Assembly (NCBI GenBank): GCA_020746105.1
Contig: CM036631.1
Location: forward strand, 13,985,058 to 14,049,057
Reading direction: 5' to 3'
Length of the DNA stretch: 64,000 nt
Origin: Trogon surrucura
Lineage: Eukaryota; Chordata; Aves; Trogoniformes; Trogonidae
Shown here: in pieces, positions 13,483-27,130 of the stretch
Layout: every line of letters begins with the position of its first letter
Position numbering within the stretch: position 1 is the stretch's first letter
Position numbers and translations under genes: made by a program
Notes under the pieces: model-generated
Told to the model about the DNA's origin: nothing
Database searches by the model: none
The model's input: only the letters and a program-made list of their open reading frames with translations

Positions 13483-15792
13483 TATGTCCGACAGTAAACT
13501 GATCGGTAAGCAGGATGTACCCCAGCGCGAGCCATCGCTGCAGCAGCACAGCATTAAACTGGCAAAATTCAATGTCAGGATACATGACAACAGGTATTTC
13601 CAGAAGGGACGAGGAAACATATTAAGTAGTCTTTAACTGTAAATGTTGTAGCAAGACTTTATCACGAATATCATGCACCATTCTAGATAATCAGGATATA
13701 GAAAACATCAAATAGGTGCATGTAAAAATGACTTTCTGATCTGGGGAAGAGATCAAGACACATCAAGCACTTCGTCATTTGCGGCAAGCTAGGGCACACC
13801 GACTTTGTAAAACGTAGCATAAGGTGGAGAAACTTGAGCTAAAGCAAGCCAAGCTAGGGCCTGAACCAGACTGACTGAAGATGGAACACCGGGAGACAAC
13901 GGAGAGCCCCGGCTCATCACCACGCAGACACGACTACGCTGCTTTTGGCACAAAACTAACACCTCCGACTTGCCTTGTGCCACACAGTTGTATGAGCTGG
14001 GCCGTGTGTTCAATCCACTGCACAGCGTAGACATGCACTAACATGAGGCTTATTCAACCCTTTATTTTGTAGGGTGGAGGACTGCTCTGTTTAAAAACAA
14101 ACAAATCAGCCAGTAACACAAATACCAGAGAAGGGAAAGTTGCCTTGATCAAATAACAGGAATGGCAGAAGACCAACAGATACCAGACTGCCACTAGTTA
14201 ATACCAGTCAAAACTTAAAACAGAGTCCTCAAAATTACTTTATTTTTAATACAATCTGGCAGGTATAGGCAAAAGGAAGGAAAAAAGCCCCAAACAAACA
14301 AACAAACAAATAAAAACAGATGCAGATGAATCAGTCCATGAGATAATTTAAATGGGGTGGTAAAAATTAGAAAGACACGACTGCAGACACCAGCCTATTG
14401 TCTGGAAAAATTAAAAACAAAAATTAACTCATATAACTGGTCATAACACTGTTCACACAAAGAATTCAGGGGCTGTTTGGAAACATCAATAAATATTTTG
14501 GATTCTGCTATATCTCTGACGCCATGAAACTTCTCCAACTGTGCAAACACCCACTTGTGAACTTTGAAAACTTCTGAATCAAGAATATTCAAAAGAAGCC
14601 TTTCATCTGTAGCATACTAGAAGATAATCTGTTACAAGTTTGCCATGCTAATCTACTATGCAAACTAAGATTTTAATCTCTTTTTTTTTTCTTTTTTTCT
14701 TAAACTGTCCTTTAAATAAGCAGTAAGTAAATAAGAATTATTGTAGAGCAGAGGTCAGCAGGTTTCTAAAACTTCAAGTCATGTTTGAGGAAAAAAATAG
14801 CTTCCCCGTGTCATGAAGGCATTGTATTATGCAATACTCAAAAACTGCTTAGATTCTGAAACAATTACTTGATGAAAGCTCTAATTGGGCAATGAACACT
14901 TCTCAGATCAAGAGAGTTCAACATCTGTCCAGCTGGATGTCTCAGACAAACAGCGACATCCTCCTCAGCTTGGATAATGTGTGCGGCTTGTTTTTTTTAA
15001 AAAATTAACATACGTGGGGTTATCTAGTGAAAACTCCCCAAGTGCCTCTTTCAGCTCTGGTCTCTTCAGTCCAGCAAAGGAATCTGACCTAGATTCCTGC
15101 TTCCATCAGTCTGGTTCCAGCGATGGTCCAGGAATCTCCTCCTCCCTCCCTCCAACCAGATGAATGACAACAGCACCCAAGTTGGGTATTTTCATCTTAG
15201 TGCCAAAGTAGGGCCTCAACTACCACACACTATTTCCTTAAGAATGTACCTTCTTCTGATACAATCCCAAAGCCAGAACGTCAGGAATCCCAGCTTCCTC
15301 TGCAATCACTACATTATCCCAAAAGTGTAAAACCCATTTTGTTGCAGTTCAACCTATGCAGCCAGAGAAGGATGTTAAAAGCTACAAATGAAACACGATG
15401 AGCTTCAAACGATCAAACTTCCGTCCAAGCAAATTCCATAAACGAGCAAAGGCTATTTGGTGATTTTTCTCACAGTCCTTCACAATGAACATCAAAGCAC
15501 ACACAGGTAAAACTAACCAGCTGAGCCAAGCACAGTAAAGTCTTGAAGAATTAGAGGAAGACAATTGCAGACGCCTGCACCAGCAATCCTAACTTGGCTT
15601 GAGGTTTTGCTAGAGCATCACGGACAGTAACCGAGATCTTCAGTAACAGTGGTTTGATTGAAAAACATAAACCAGTTTTTTTGAAAATTTAAACATTTAC
15701 TCAAAAATATTTTAGCTTATACACAGGAAAGCACAATTAACAATGAAGATTTCAGCAAGTGCCTCTCTCACGAAGCTCTCTACCATTCTCTG

Positions 15793-15793
<1 letters not shown>

Positions 15794-15826
<33 letters not shown>
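15794..15826. repeat. (AC)n microsatellite
   Basis: About 16 uninterrupted AC dinucleotides followed by a run of A. Likely length-polymorphic. Confidence 0.92.
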
Positions 15827-15830
<4 letters not shown>

Positions 15831-16012
15831 AAAATCCTACACACCAAGCATTCACCTTCTAGGGCTGTCAAATTCACCAAGTTCCATACTTGTACTATAT
15901 TCTATAAACAAACGGTGACAGAACTAAAGAGGAAAGCGATGCAAATGCTGACCAAAAGCCATGCTTAATAAACCTTCTACATCTACTACAAAACAAAGTT
16001 TTAAACAACACT

Positions 16013-16195
16013 AGAAGGGAAGGTAGAGCTGCCATTTGGAGGGCTCCTGGCAGGCTGGAAAAATATGCTGACAGAAACCTCGTGACGTTCAGCAAAGAGA
16101 GATGCAGGCTCACGCACCTGGGACAGAACAAGCCCCCGCAGCTGGAACAGTTCGAGGCTGTAGAGAGGGATCTAAGGGTCCTGGTGAGGAGCACA
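16013..16195 (+). mobile_element. CR1-type LINE fragment
   Basis: The plus strand follows the CR1 layout of this region as I remember it: a segment with a 'GAGG..CTCCTGGCAGGCTGG' pattern, then 'AACCTCGTGACGTTCAGCAAAG', 'CTCACGCACCTGGGACAG', and a run ending 'GAGAGGGATCTAAGGGTCCTGGTGAG'. This is part of the 3' half, near the end of the reverse transcriptase ORF. It is truncated at both ends and non-functional. CR1 is the dominant LINE of birds and other sauropsids, which supports the organism assignment. Confidence 0.8.
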
Positions 16196-19100
16196 ATTTA
16201 TTTATTACACAACTGTCATTCTAGATCTTGGGTGCTATATCACAACAGGGAAATGCAGAAAACAAAAAATAGAATCTACATCAAGAAATTACACACCTAA
16301 AAGTTTTTCAGAACCAGGAAAGCAGGGAAAGGCACAGATAGCCCTTGTCTCAAAAACACAAACCAGTGTATCAGAATAAGCTGGTTCACTAATAAGGACT
16401 GACATGCTCTCGCAGAGAAGCACAGGCTGACAAAAACAATTACAGAAGCCTCAACAAACTTTGCCAACTAAAAGTTCCTTGTCCCTACCACCTGGGAACA
16501 GGTCAAACAAAAATCAGGTTCAACAAGGTTGAAAAAGCTTCTGTGGTTTCCAAAAAGACCCTCCTCACACAGAATTCCTCTGGTACCTCAGCTGCGCTCT
16601 CCAGAAGGCCAGCCCGCTTCCCAAATCTTCAAGGAGCTGAGTGTTCCCATTTGGAACAAAGTTAAACCTTTAACAATGACAGAAACGCAAAAGTAAAATT
16701 GCACTGTTAATGCTCATTGTCTGTCTGAGAGGAGAACGAACATTGAGCTCTTTGCAGTATGAAGACTCGTAAGTTATTTCTACTTTTAAAATACACGATG
16801 TTCCTCTAAAACAGGCTTGTGTAAGAATTGTTTTAATTACACTCTATTTCAGTATTGTTGGTCTCCCAATGTCTCAGGAATACTCATGAACCTTAGATAT
16901 AATAATACGTCACCGTATCCTACGGATTCATCAAGTAATCTTCCTGGCTTAAACATGTATTCTTTAAAACATACTTTTAAACAATAATTTTTACACTTTT
17001 CCTGACTACTATTTCTGAAGATAGATCTTGCCTGAATTTTATTATCTCTTTTACTTTCGTAATTTTATTAAATTCTAAAAAACAAACAAAACAAAATGCC
17101 AAGAGCCAAATCACAATTCCTATGCTCTTTGCTGGATTTCCTTACGAAATGGAAGTAGGACAACATCCAAATTCACTGCCCCAAGTTAGAAATATGAGTC
17201 TGATCTGCCATCTATGGAAAGTATTTTGCAGCTAGTCAATACCACAAAGACCAATAAATCCAAGGCTTCCTTCCTAGACCTTTGCAAATAACACCGTATT
17301 AGCATAAAGAGCAGACAGCAGAAGACTGCAGATTAGCTGCAGTTTTCAACATGACTACACAAACATTTGAAGAACAATAAACAATTCATCTTACTAATTC
17401 AAATGAATCATTTCAATTTGCTCACCAGGAACTATATACGGTCAGGTAATCCTTCTGCTTTCTGGAATACACAGAAGCATGCCTCCTGTAATTTGGTTTA
17501 AGCCACAAGTACTTGGAGAACACCCTCCAGGAGCTCAACGCCATTCTCTACCTCAGCAACGACTGTCTTCTGTCAAACTGCAGGAAAGGCATGACATCTC
17601 ACAGGAAGGGCTCTCACTGCATACGTCTGTACAATTAAGTTAGTCTTTCTCAAAGCTGTTAAAAACCACATTTTGTTAAATGTCATACCAAGTGCATTCC
17701 AGGAGATGGAATGTACATGGTGTCCCTGCAAAAACCACGTCCTCCCACCACAGCTGTAGATTTCAATGTTGCTTTGTATTCCTTCTTTGGAAAAAAAAAG
17801 GACGAAAATATCCAATTTTGTACAAAAGAAACTCTTCACGCTTGGTATTTTGCAAAACAAACGCTCGGTATTTTGCAAAGTTCTTGAAAAGGAAATTTAC
17901 TCAGTTTCCTGATCTGAAAGTGTAGTGTAACAACCCCAGTGCCAAGCCCTATCACAGCCCCCCAGAAAAGTCAATGCCCCACAAACAAATCTCAGAACAC
18001 AGAAGTGACCTTGCCTGACTGTCTGTGTACCCCTGCGTAACACCAAAGACTCCATAACTGGTACTTTAAAGCCTGAACTATGCTAAAAGCAGGCATACCT
18101 GTATTCCAAACTCCACCAGACGTTCATTGCCTAGAAGCATCTGTAAAGTGTCGGGTTTTAAAACAAAAGCTTAACACTCTTTCAATAAAGCTTAAATATA
18201 GATGCCATTTAGCAAATTGTTATTTTTTGTCTTACTTCCAGTGAAAGATCTTTGTCATAGTAACTTCATTTCAAAGTTCACGTGAAAACCAAGGTAAGTT
18301 TTCACAGGTAAAAGTATTTAATCTGAACTATACATTGTTTTTACTTAACAGGAACTATTATAGTTCCATTCAGTGATTGGACAGGTGTAAAAAGCAAAGG
18401 TTAGGTAAGAGGTATTTAAGAAAATGAATCTTAAAAACAGTAAAATAAAATTAATAACTTCAGATGGTAAGTGTATAAACCAAATCCTTTAGGGACAAGT
18501 GCCAAATCTCAGTAAATGTCTAGTCTCTTGTGAGGTCTAAATCCCCGAGATGTGCTCTACTGAATTCTCATCTTCCACGCAGTCCCACTGTATCATTTTC
18601 TAAAGAGCTCAAGTCCAACTACGATCCCACGGCTACTGCAAGGAACAGTCCCACCTCCTGCCTTCCCAGTGCTTCCCCTGCACCAGCAGCGCTGCTTCTG
18701 CAGCCCGGCGGCACAGCGAAGGGCCACTCACTCAGCTGAAATCAGTCTCCCCCAGGACACATTTCTGAGCTAGCTCAAAGGAGTGAGCTGGAGAATCAGG
18801 CTGCTAAACGAGTGTTCCAGGACTGGTCAGGAAAGGGCTGCAGAGGAAAGTTACAGTGGAAACGTGAGCATTCTTTTCCCCGACAGCTCATTTTTAGATT
18901 AATTTAAGCCCCTCCTGAAACCTGTCATCTAGTCAATCTGTGGTCTTCTCACCCACAGCAACCAGGATAGGATTTCACACTTTTCTTCTAATGAAAGTGA
19001 AGAACTTGAAATAATTGGCCTCTAACTCAGCTCACCAAAATCAACACGTTTTCAGGTTAGACCTTTAATGACCGAGGAGTGATGCAAGCATGTAATTTAT

Positions 19101-22100
19101 TTTTCTTGTCCTTTATTTCTACAGAAATGCTTAGAAACAGACGCATGTTAATGCCTTTGACTCCTCCACTCCCAGGCACTGGATGTGAGTAGCCCACTGT
19201 CTGGTGGTGACAACTACTTTAACCAAAAACCAGCCATGAGCGAGCACATCCCATCACACATCTGGTTGAGCTTGCTAACCGGGCAACCGTAAAACAACCG
19301 AGTCCCCACAAGATTGCAGGCAGTTTCCAGAATAGAGACACGAGTGTTTTACACACCTCTCCGAGTGCAAAGATCTCAAGGTCGTATGAGGACACACGAC
19401 TCCTGGGCATCCTTAGCACAATCCCTCTTTCCCCTCTCACAGCGTAAGAAACCCCGTAAGAATACTGTGAACATCTTTTGAACATTCTTGGTAAAGACAC
19501 CTCCAGAAACTACTCATTGTAAAAATGTGGAGCAACCTTAAACCACAAACTTAGAGAATAAAAAGATGCTAAAAGGCAGAACCGAAATGATACTTCTACT
19601 AAAGTAACATTCAACAGTTGAGATGCACAGTTAGAACTGACCCCAGCTTAATTCTTCATGAACACTTTGCTTTGTTAAACGGCAGTATAATTAAAAAGCA
19701 TTTAAATTGATGACACCGGCACTTATGCAGTCTAATGTAAAAAATGTGTCTCTGTAACAGATAGTAAAAAAAAATAAAATTCTTAAGGATTTTGAAAAGG
19801 AAGGCATTACACACTGTGAGACTTCTAAATACACACAGAGAGAGTACACTGAAATATAATTTGACTATTTTACTCTCTTTGTAACAAAACCACCTAGAAT
19901 ATTTAGAGTTCAGACTTAGAAGGTTATAAAAAAGAAATACCCAAACAACATTTAGTCACACTGAAGGAAAAGATGACTAAACAACTAGTTTGAAATTAGT
20001 TTGAATTGTTTAAAACATTGTTAATCAAAAAATTTTGGATGTGAGAGGGAGAAGAAGAATCTGAAGATATGGGGAGGGGGGGGAAACAAGAAGCAAATAG
20101 TGAACAAAAAGTACTCTGTATGAGAAATACATTTCTCCTATATACTTCCCACTTGAGCTATATTTTCCAACCGAGATGCAGAAAGATATAATAAGTATGA
20201 ATAAAAATTGTCCAAAGCTTGGTTAAAAATAGAAAAATATTGTTTTTAAGACAGTTCTCCAAACAACTTTCTGTCCCTTATTTCACTTATTGCAGACCTT
20301 TACAAAGATCAGAACTATACTGAGAACCACCGGCTTTGCTATAATTTCCACATAGCCTGAAAGCTTAGCTTTTCATTAGAAGATCTGGCCATGCTGAAGT
20401 ATATTTTCCATAAAGACAAAAATTATGTTTCCTTTATAAAATACCCTGTTTCAAAATGCAGAACTCCAACAGCCGAGCTTTCCCAGTTTTAATATATTCC
20501 CTAGCATATGTGAAGAAAAGTTAGACCGCAGGAGAAATGCATGTGAAGAATGTAACAGCCTCCAAAAACAATTCTCTGACAAGCCTGGGTTTTACAAGAG
20601 TGTAACTACATTAATTTTCAAGATGTTTAGCTTTTTCCATAGACTCATTTAAGTGACCCATTATCTAACGTTCCTAATTTTGCATCGATTGAAATTTCAC
20701 CTGCGAATGAATACCCATCACACCTGTGAGCACACTCGAAAGGCTATTGTTAACAGCTCACGTAAAAGGCTCTTAAAGACAGAGGCAGATACTGGGGGTT
20801 TACCTCAGAGACCAGAAACAGTTTCTGGACGAAGTCAAGAGATAAGATTTCAAGGCAAGGTGACAAAATAAAGCCATTAATTATCACCAGTGGTCCATCC
20901 AAGAATGCTAATTTAGCATTGTGCAAGCAAACATTTTGTTCTGCAAACTTCTCCTCTACTTTGACACAATTTTTGCCTCCTATCTCTACATATATTGGCT
21001 CATACTCACTCTTTATGAGTAACTTGGAAGAAAACCCATCACGATGGATGACACATTCTGGTCAAGCATCACATGCAAGGAGCCCTCCCAGGAGGGAAGG
21101 GTGGTGGGATCTCAGAAGCGTGGTTTGAAATTCCGTACCTTGGTTACAAGCAAGCCAGGAGGTTCTCAAACCGCCAACTTGGACTTTTAGTTAAAGAGAT
21201 GAGCACTCCAGAGATCATTTTAGGAGAGCAACAAGCACATCCGTAGCTACAGAATTAACAGAAAGAAATGCTACAAAACATTCTACTCCTTTACACCAAA
21301 ACATTTTCCCGTGTGCTTCCTTCCACGCACAGTCTCAGTCAATACTGCTGTGACTTACTGATACCTTTTCCATCTTTGCTAGATTCTCATCTTTCTCGTC
21401 CTGGAGGGCTACTTGATGCTGGTCACTGAGGTCCAGCACTTCCCAACACAAACCAGTCCACTGTTTACACATTCCTACATTTCTTCTGCGTGGCTGCTGA
21501 ATACAGTATCTCCACTCCTTTTTTCAGCTGATTATAACTCAGATAACTGAATGGAACTTATGAGGCACACGTAATGAGAGTTAATTATATTCACATGATG
21601 CAACTGAATTTATGGTCACACAAAATCTCAGCTACAGTAACAATTACATAGACCTAGCAAATCCTCATGCACAAAGCAACAATTACACCGAAAGAGGTAA
21701 CAGAGGACAAACATACACACCAGTACCACCGTAAGGAGCGTTAATCTAAACCACGGCAAGATAATTTACTTAAGTCTTCCAAATAAAATTAAATGCACAT
21801 ATGCAAAACCAACATACTGTCTTTCTACAAAGTTTTAGATTAGGATCTAATTCCCTAAGAAACATAAATGGTTATCATGTATTTCAGAAATAAACAGCAA
21901 TAACTATTTTCTTAAGTAGTTTAGCTACATAAATTTGATCTTTTTAAGTATAGACAGAAGCTCTAGTAAGAGTCAAAATTGTGAACACACAATCTATCAT
22001 CTAATTTCATTATTTAGCTTAAAAACAAAAGGTCTTAAATGGATGACAAATTTGAACACTAACTGCTAATGAAATTTAATTTTCTAAGAAGGTACTCTCA

Positions 22101-25100
22101 AGGGCACCAGCTGAATCATCACCAAATAACGTTTATATTCATTAACCAATCCAGACATCACCCACTGTATTTCAAGATTCCCCCTCCCATAATACCCAAG
22201 AGGGAAACAGGCCAATAACCACAACTGCCCACATCTCTAGCAGCGCACAGAGCTAGCACATAGCCAGTTCAGACACCTCATTTTGTGACGGTTCCAGTCA
22301 AATGGGTATTTTCTCCAGGTTAAATAAAATTGTTTTCCCATTCTTTCTCCTCTTCAAAACCCTGGAATGTCACAAACAGAGGACCTTACAGAAGCACAAT
22401 GCCTGTGGTGAGGTACTGTACTCTCTACACCAAACAACTCTGTCTGCAGCAGCAGAATGGCAGCACATGACATATTCAAAAGCACTGCAAGTAAGAACAT
22501 GAGCGCCACGGCCAAATTAACATTCCCGGGATTTGGCCCTGGCTTTAAACCACAAAGCAGACATGCTCTACTTATATCCCGTAATGCTATATTGTGTGTT
22601 TTGATCCCTACTGTATTTTTTCCACACCAAGTAATACAGCAATCACAGAAGTGAAGTGGAGACTAATGTTTACTCATTTACAGAGCAGCACAGAGCTGAG
22701 TAATCTCCCAACAGTTTCCTGGAAAAGCTCATGTTCAAATATTGTACATTTAGAGACAGTCACTTGCATTCTGTACACATCTTTCCACTCATTCTTTCTC
22801 TTTCCTGTTACAAATTGCACTAAAACTAAAAATTTCTTGGGCAGCACATAAGCACACCATTCACTGTTCTAACAGTGAAATAACATAAAAAGTACGATTT
22901 AAAATGTTTCTAACAAGTGTTTTTCTAAAGTGTGTGAAATTAGAAAACTATTATGAAAAATATTCAGGATCATATAAAGCACAATCTAATCAATAAGCAG
23001 TCACCTTAGCTGAAGACAGTATTTTCCAAATCCATTCAGAAGGCAAGAAGTTAAACACCATCACTTGAGAAGTGCCATTTACACTACACATGTGAACAAA
23101 AGCAATCATTCTCTTGTCAGAATAAGGCTGACTGCAAGTACTTTACAACAGGCCCTTTATTGTACTATCCGAGAGCTTTACCAGCTTCAACTGACAATGA
23201 AGTTTTACTGGAACCTCCCCGGAATCTCTTGCTTGATTTGCTGGATAAGTCCCCACTGGAAATATTTACTATAGCAGCACCATCTTTGTAAAACCTTACC
23301 ATCCAAAACACTACTTCTGACAAGACATTTCATGTCTTATTTTCCATAAATCCAGCATTGTTTCTTACTCGTGTGTGAAAACAAGTTCTTTAGTTCTATG
23401 TTGATGCAAACGTTCTGTCATTTCTACACATGCCTGTGTGGGAAGAAGGAGGGCATGTTTGTTTTTAAATACAGCTAGCACAACTTGTCATACTGCCCAG
23501 ATTTAGAACAGAAGGGTTTTTTGAAAAGCGCTTTATTGGTAGCATGAGTTCCAAGTCATGTATGTATCTGCAGGCAAGTACATCTGTTCCATAGGTGTAC
23601 ATCTTTGGATTCCTACCAGCTTCCCCTGCCGTTTAACACCAATTTACAGCAGAATTTATAGAGGAAAACAACAGAGATTCCACGAGTAATCCAAGCCAAG
23701 CCTCAATTAAGACTTTCAAAACAATAATTGCTGGGTGCCAATTACGACAGTACTTCTTATACGAAGACGCTTTAAGAATCCAAGGAGGGCTAGCCAAAGA
23801 CTGCAAATACTGAGTCTTCATTCAGCCAACAGAATCTCTCTAAAAGCAGTAGAAACCCAGATCTCCTGCAGTTTGCTACATCTTCTCATTGTCGCCCCTA
23901 ACACTGTAAAAGCAACAGAGCTCTAGTCTGGAACTAGTTATTTTTGCATTTCTATGCAAAAACAAGCTAAAAAAGTTTAAAAATAGAAACAGGTAAAAGT
24001 TTTTTAATTGCCATCCTCCTGGTAATAAACTCCTTCGAATGACTAAAGCGCTCTTCCTTAAGGGTAGTCAACGGGAGTTACCAGCACGTGGAATTTCTCA
24101 TTGCAAAAAGATTAAAATTCTCTAACAGCCTCAAAAAGAAGTTGTTAGAAGACACAGGATCACTGCAGAACACAGTTTAAAAAGAAAAGAAAAAGTTAAG
24201 GTTATCCTTTCTGTCAGCGTGTACTCGGTTTGCTACTTCCTATTTCAAAGCACGTGCATTACAATGGTGTTTTCACAAACTTTTAATTTTTTAAAAAATC
24301 CAGTAAAGTAGATTTGCTTTTAAAGGAAAAAACAAAACCAAAATGAAAACAAATCAAGCATTGAAGCAATATGATTATTGGTAAGCAAGCCACAAACACA
24401 GGCCCATCGTATACAAAAGCACATAAATCTCAGGAACTTAAACCTGAACAATACAAAAAATTTCCAAAACTGTATCAGCAGAAGAACTAATGTTTTTCAT
24501 AATGAACCACGCCAAATCTAGCGGAATAACACTATGAAAAATAAGCAGCCACGTTATTTAACTGATGTACAAAAACTGTCTGTGCCATCAAAGCCTTCCA
24601 CATGAAGTAGGCAGGAGGCTTCAACCGTCCTTCGAATAACCACGCAGAGATGCCGCGGAACCAAACGACAAACACAGAGTTGTCCGTATTCCTGACGCAG
24701 GGCATTCCGCTAACTTTTAAAGGCACAATTGCTGAACAACTCTGATTTACTCACTGGAGTATTTTAGAATGTTAACACAATAGCAGAACTGCCAAGTGAC
24801 CGAGGTAAATAAAGCCGCAGGTATTTCCCTAACTTGAGTTTTTATGGGCAGACACCTTATATTATCTTTGAAGGTAATAATGTATGAGGTGATTATTAAA
24901 TAAATCTTTTTTTTTTATGTCTATGTGGTGGAGCAAAAAGTCCATTAAATCAAACAAGCCAAATTGTGATGAAGACAGAATGTCTGGGCCAACTTTCCAA
25001 ATTCTCAGTGTTATTCTTCAAGTATTTGCTATAATGTCATTGTCCTAAATTTGGCCCACCAACCTGAGAGGGTGAGCAATGGTTCACAAGGCTTAAACTG

Positions 25101-25419
25101 TCGCATTTTAAAACACAAACAAACAAACAAAATCCTGCTACAATCCTACTTTGTGTTCAGTGAGATCGGAAAGCCCCTGAAGATGAGTTGAGCTGGCACA
25201 ACAAACCCAACCTGCCAGAACAATTCACCTGGCTTACACGCTGTTCCTTGCGGCCGTATTTCCCGAGGAATGCTCAAAACCAGACGCGCTGCAACCCGGA
25301 TAAACTCTTCCAGCCTTCTGCTCCTGCAACTCTCTTTTATGAGGAAAGAGCCCCCTTATCACAGGTCAAGTTTGGGGATCGAGATGTACAACTAAGTGCA
25401 GGAAAGGATCCTCTCACCC

Positions 25420-25590
25420 GTGAAGAGCAGACGCTGGAGGACGGGTCGGTGCGGTGCGGGGGTACCCACTCGCCGCTGGCAGGCACACGCACATCCCAGG
25501 CACACGACGAAGCGATCTCACGCAGACGTCCTCGTGCACAAGGAGAAAGCAAAGGCTTCTAGGGCTCACTGAAAGACGCTGGGGCTCGCC
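25420..25590. other. CpG-rich patch
   Basis: A GC- and CpG-rich stretch in AT-rich intron. Overlapping open frames (25188-25562 plus, 25337-25552 minus) resemble no known protein and probably reflect the paucity of stop codons in GC-rich DNA. Confidence 0.4.
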
Positions 25591-26771
25591 CCACAACAAA
25601 GGGTGGGCACCTCTGATTTAAACAGCAAGTCAACTCTATTATGCATGATTTTTTCTCCCATTACAATGTTACTGATCAATGTTAGCGATAAAAACCCTGT
25701 AAAATGCTAGCACAACAGTATCTTGCATTATTTAAAGTATTTTATGTTGCTGTACTAACAGCACATTTCCTCCACTTTCATCAGTCCTGTATTCCACACA
25801 AACAGAACAAAAGGATACGCTGTTCTTATGATCACAATCTTCCACGCTGAACCACATTATTTTAAGTTACCGGTCCTAAAAGGCAGAGAGTTCTAGCATC
25901 AAATTTTCTCCAATGTCCAACTTAATTCCTTGTAATCGACATCAGGTGAATAGTTTAAATAAACTTCACCAGGCACAAAATTCTGAATCTAACACAATTC
26001 CGCTTCAGATTTTCAGGCTTCATGAAATCACAAAAATCATTCAACAACTCCATGTTAACTAGGAAAATAAAAATTTAGAAACTGCTCTTTCTTACTTACG
26101 AAACCAAGAAGCTTGGAGAAAAGATGCAACACTTCAATCCTATTTTTCATCCAAAATCAGACATTTAAAAGCACATTTATTCCCTAATAGTTGCAGAGTA
26201 GGCACCAAAAATGCCCTCTTGTGGCATAGCAGAACCCTGCAGATCCTGCCCTTGGTTCTTTCAACTTGTATTTCAATACAAGAATGTGTTATTCGGAGCT
26301 TATTTTGAAACTAAAATGAGATAGAAGAGCGCATAGTAAGCTAAACTAAAACCACAGACGTTCTTCAGAGTTTGAAGGAACGTTTGCACACTGTTTCTCT
26401 ATATTGCTTTCTCCTTATCCTTCTTTTTTTTAGTGTAAATGGTGAGAATATCTCATCCCTCCTGCAAATCTAAGCGTAATCAAATTCCTGGGGAAAGCTG
26501 TTCTGGGAGCAGAGCACTGTCACTTCAGCAGATTCCTCAAAGGGAATCCTCATGGCTTTTGATATCTTTTACTAAAGAATCTGCGTAAAAACAATTTCAC
26601 TGGGAAAATATCTGCACACTTCGACACCTCCAACAATAGACGACAACTTGCAAGGCTGCCTCACTCATGTCCCCAGACTACCAATTCTCAGAGGCGTATC
26701 ACTGAGCGTAAGAGGAAACACTCACCACACAACTAAAACCAACAGATATTTGTGGCACACCACAAATTTTT

Positions 26772-26853
26772 CTGTGACTGTGATGGCTTTGATTTCCTGT
26801 GATGGCTTTGATTTCCTTAACTGTGACTGTGATGGCTTTGATTTCCTTAACTG
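26772..26853. repeat. Short tandem repeat built on a 19-bp core
   Basis: The core TGTGATGGCTTTGATTTCC occurs three times (26779-26797, 26798-26816, 26828-26846). The first and third copies carry an extra CTGTGAC in front, making a 30-bp long form and a shorter middle copy. The copies are identical, suggesting recent slippage or unequal exchange. Confidence 0.88.
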
Positions 26854-26929
26854 AAAGCAGCATCTTTTGCACAGGTTTTATTTTTGCTGCTTTTTAACTC
26901 GTAAGTCTGCCAAAAATAACATTAAGGTA

Positions 26930-27130
26930 GCGCTTCCTTTGCAAGCCAACCAAAAAACACGCTACGAAAGCTTTTCCACGGGCCCAGAAATCCCGATGCC
27001 CACCGAGGGGGGTTTGGGCGCGAGGGGGGTGGGAGTTCTCACATCTTGCATCTCCAATCCAGCACAGTCCAGAGCACATTCTTTAAGAGATCGCTCTCCG
27101 GGTTGCATTCTCCGAAGCGAGGGCTGCTCG
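26930..27130. other. CpG-rich patch containing a G-quadruplex motif
   Basis: A GC-rich patch with many CpGs. It holds four G-runs of 3-6 at 27007-27033 with loops of 3, 5 and 1 nt, a textbook intramolecular G-quadruplex pattern on the plus strand. No gene start is recognisable here. Confidence 0.5.

Larger units (their letters stand above)
1..15793 (-). other. PLEKHA7 intron 3, distal part; no recognisable gene
   Basis: AT-rich non-coding DNA. I read open frames of up to 142 codons (4237-4665 plus; 532-900 plus; 9912-10214 minus) and recognised no domain, no splice-flanked exon and no PLEKHA7 exon 4 sequence. Homopolymers include about 17 A near 3992 and 20 T at 7779-7798. A G-rich stretch lies near 4105-4121. 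Short direct repeats occur near 1791-1832 and 13447-13482, and (CAAA)5 at 14291-14310. Intron assignment is an inference from the missing exon 4. Confidence 0.6.

Noticed and set aside
16082..16300. 72-codon plus-strand frame containing HLGQNKPPQLEQFEAVERDLRVL
   Set aside because: This is translated CR1 LINE debris, not a host gene.
25188..25562. 124-codon plus-strand frame
   Set aside because: Ends in a CpG-rich patch also open on the minus strand; no similarity recognised.
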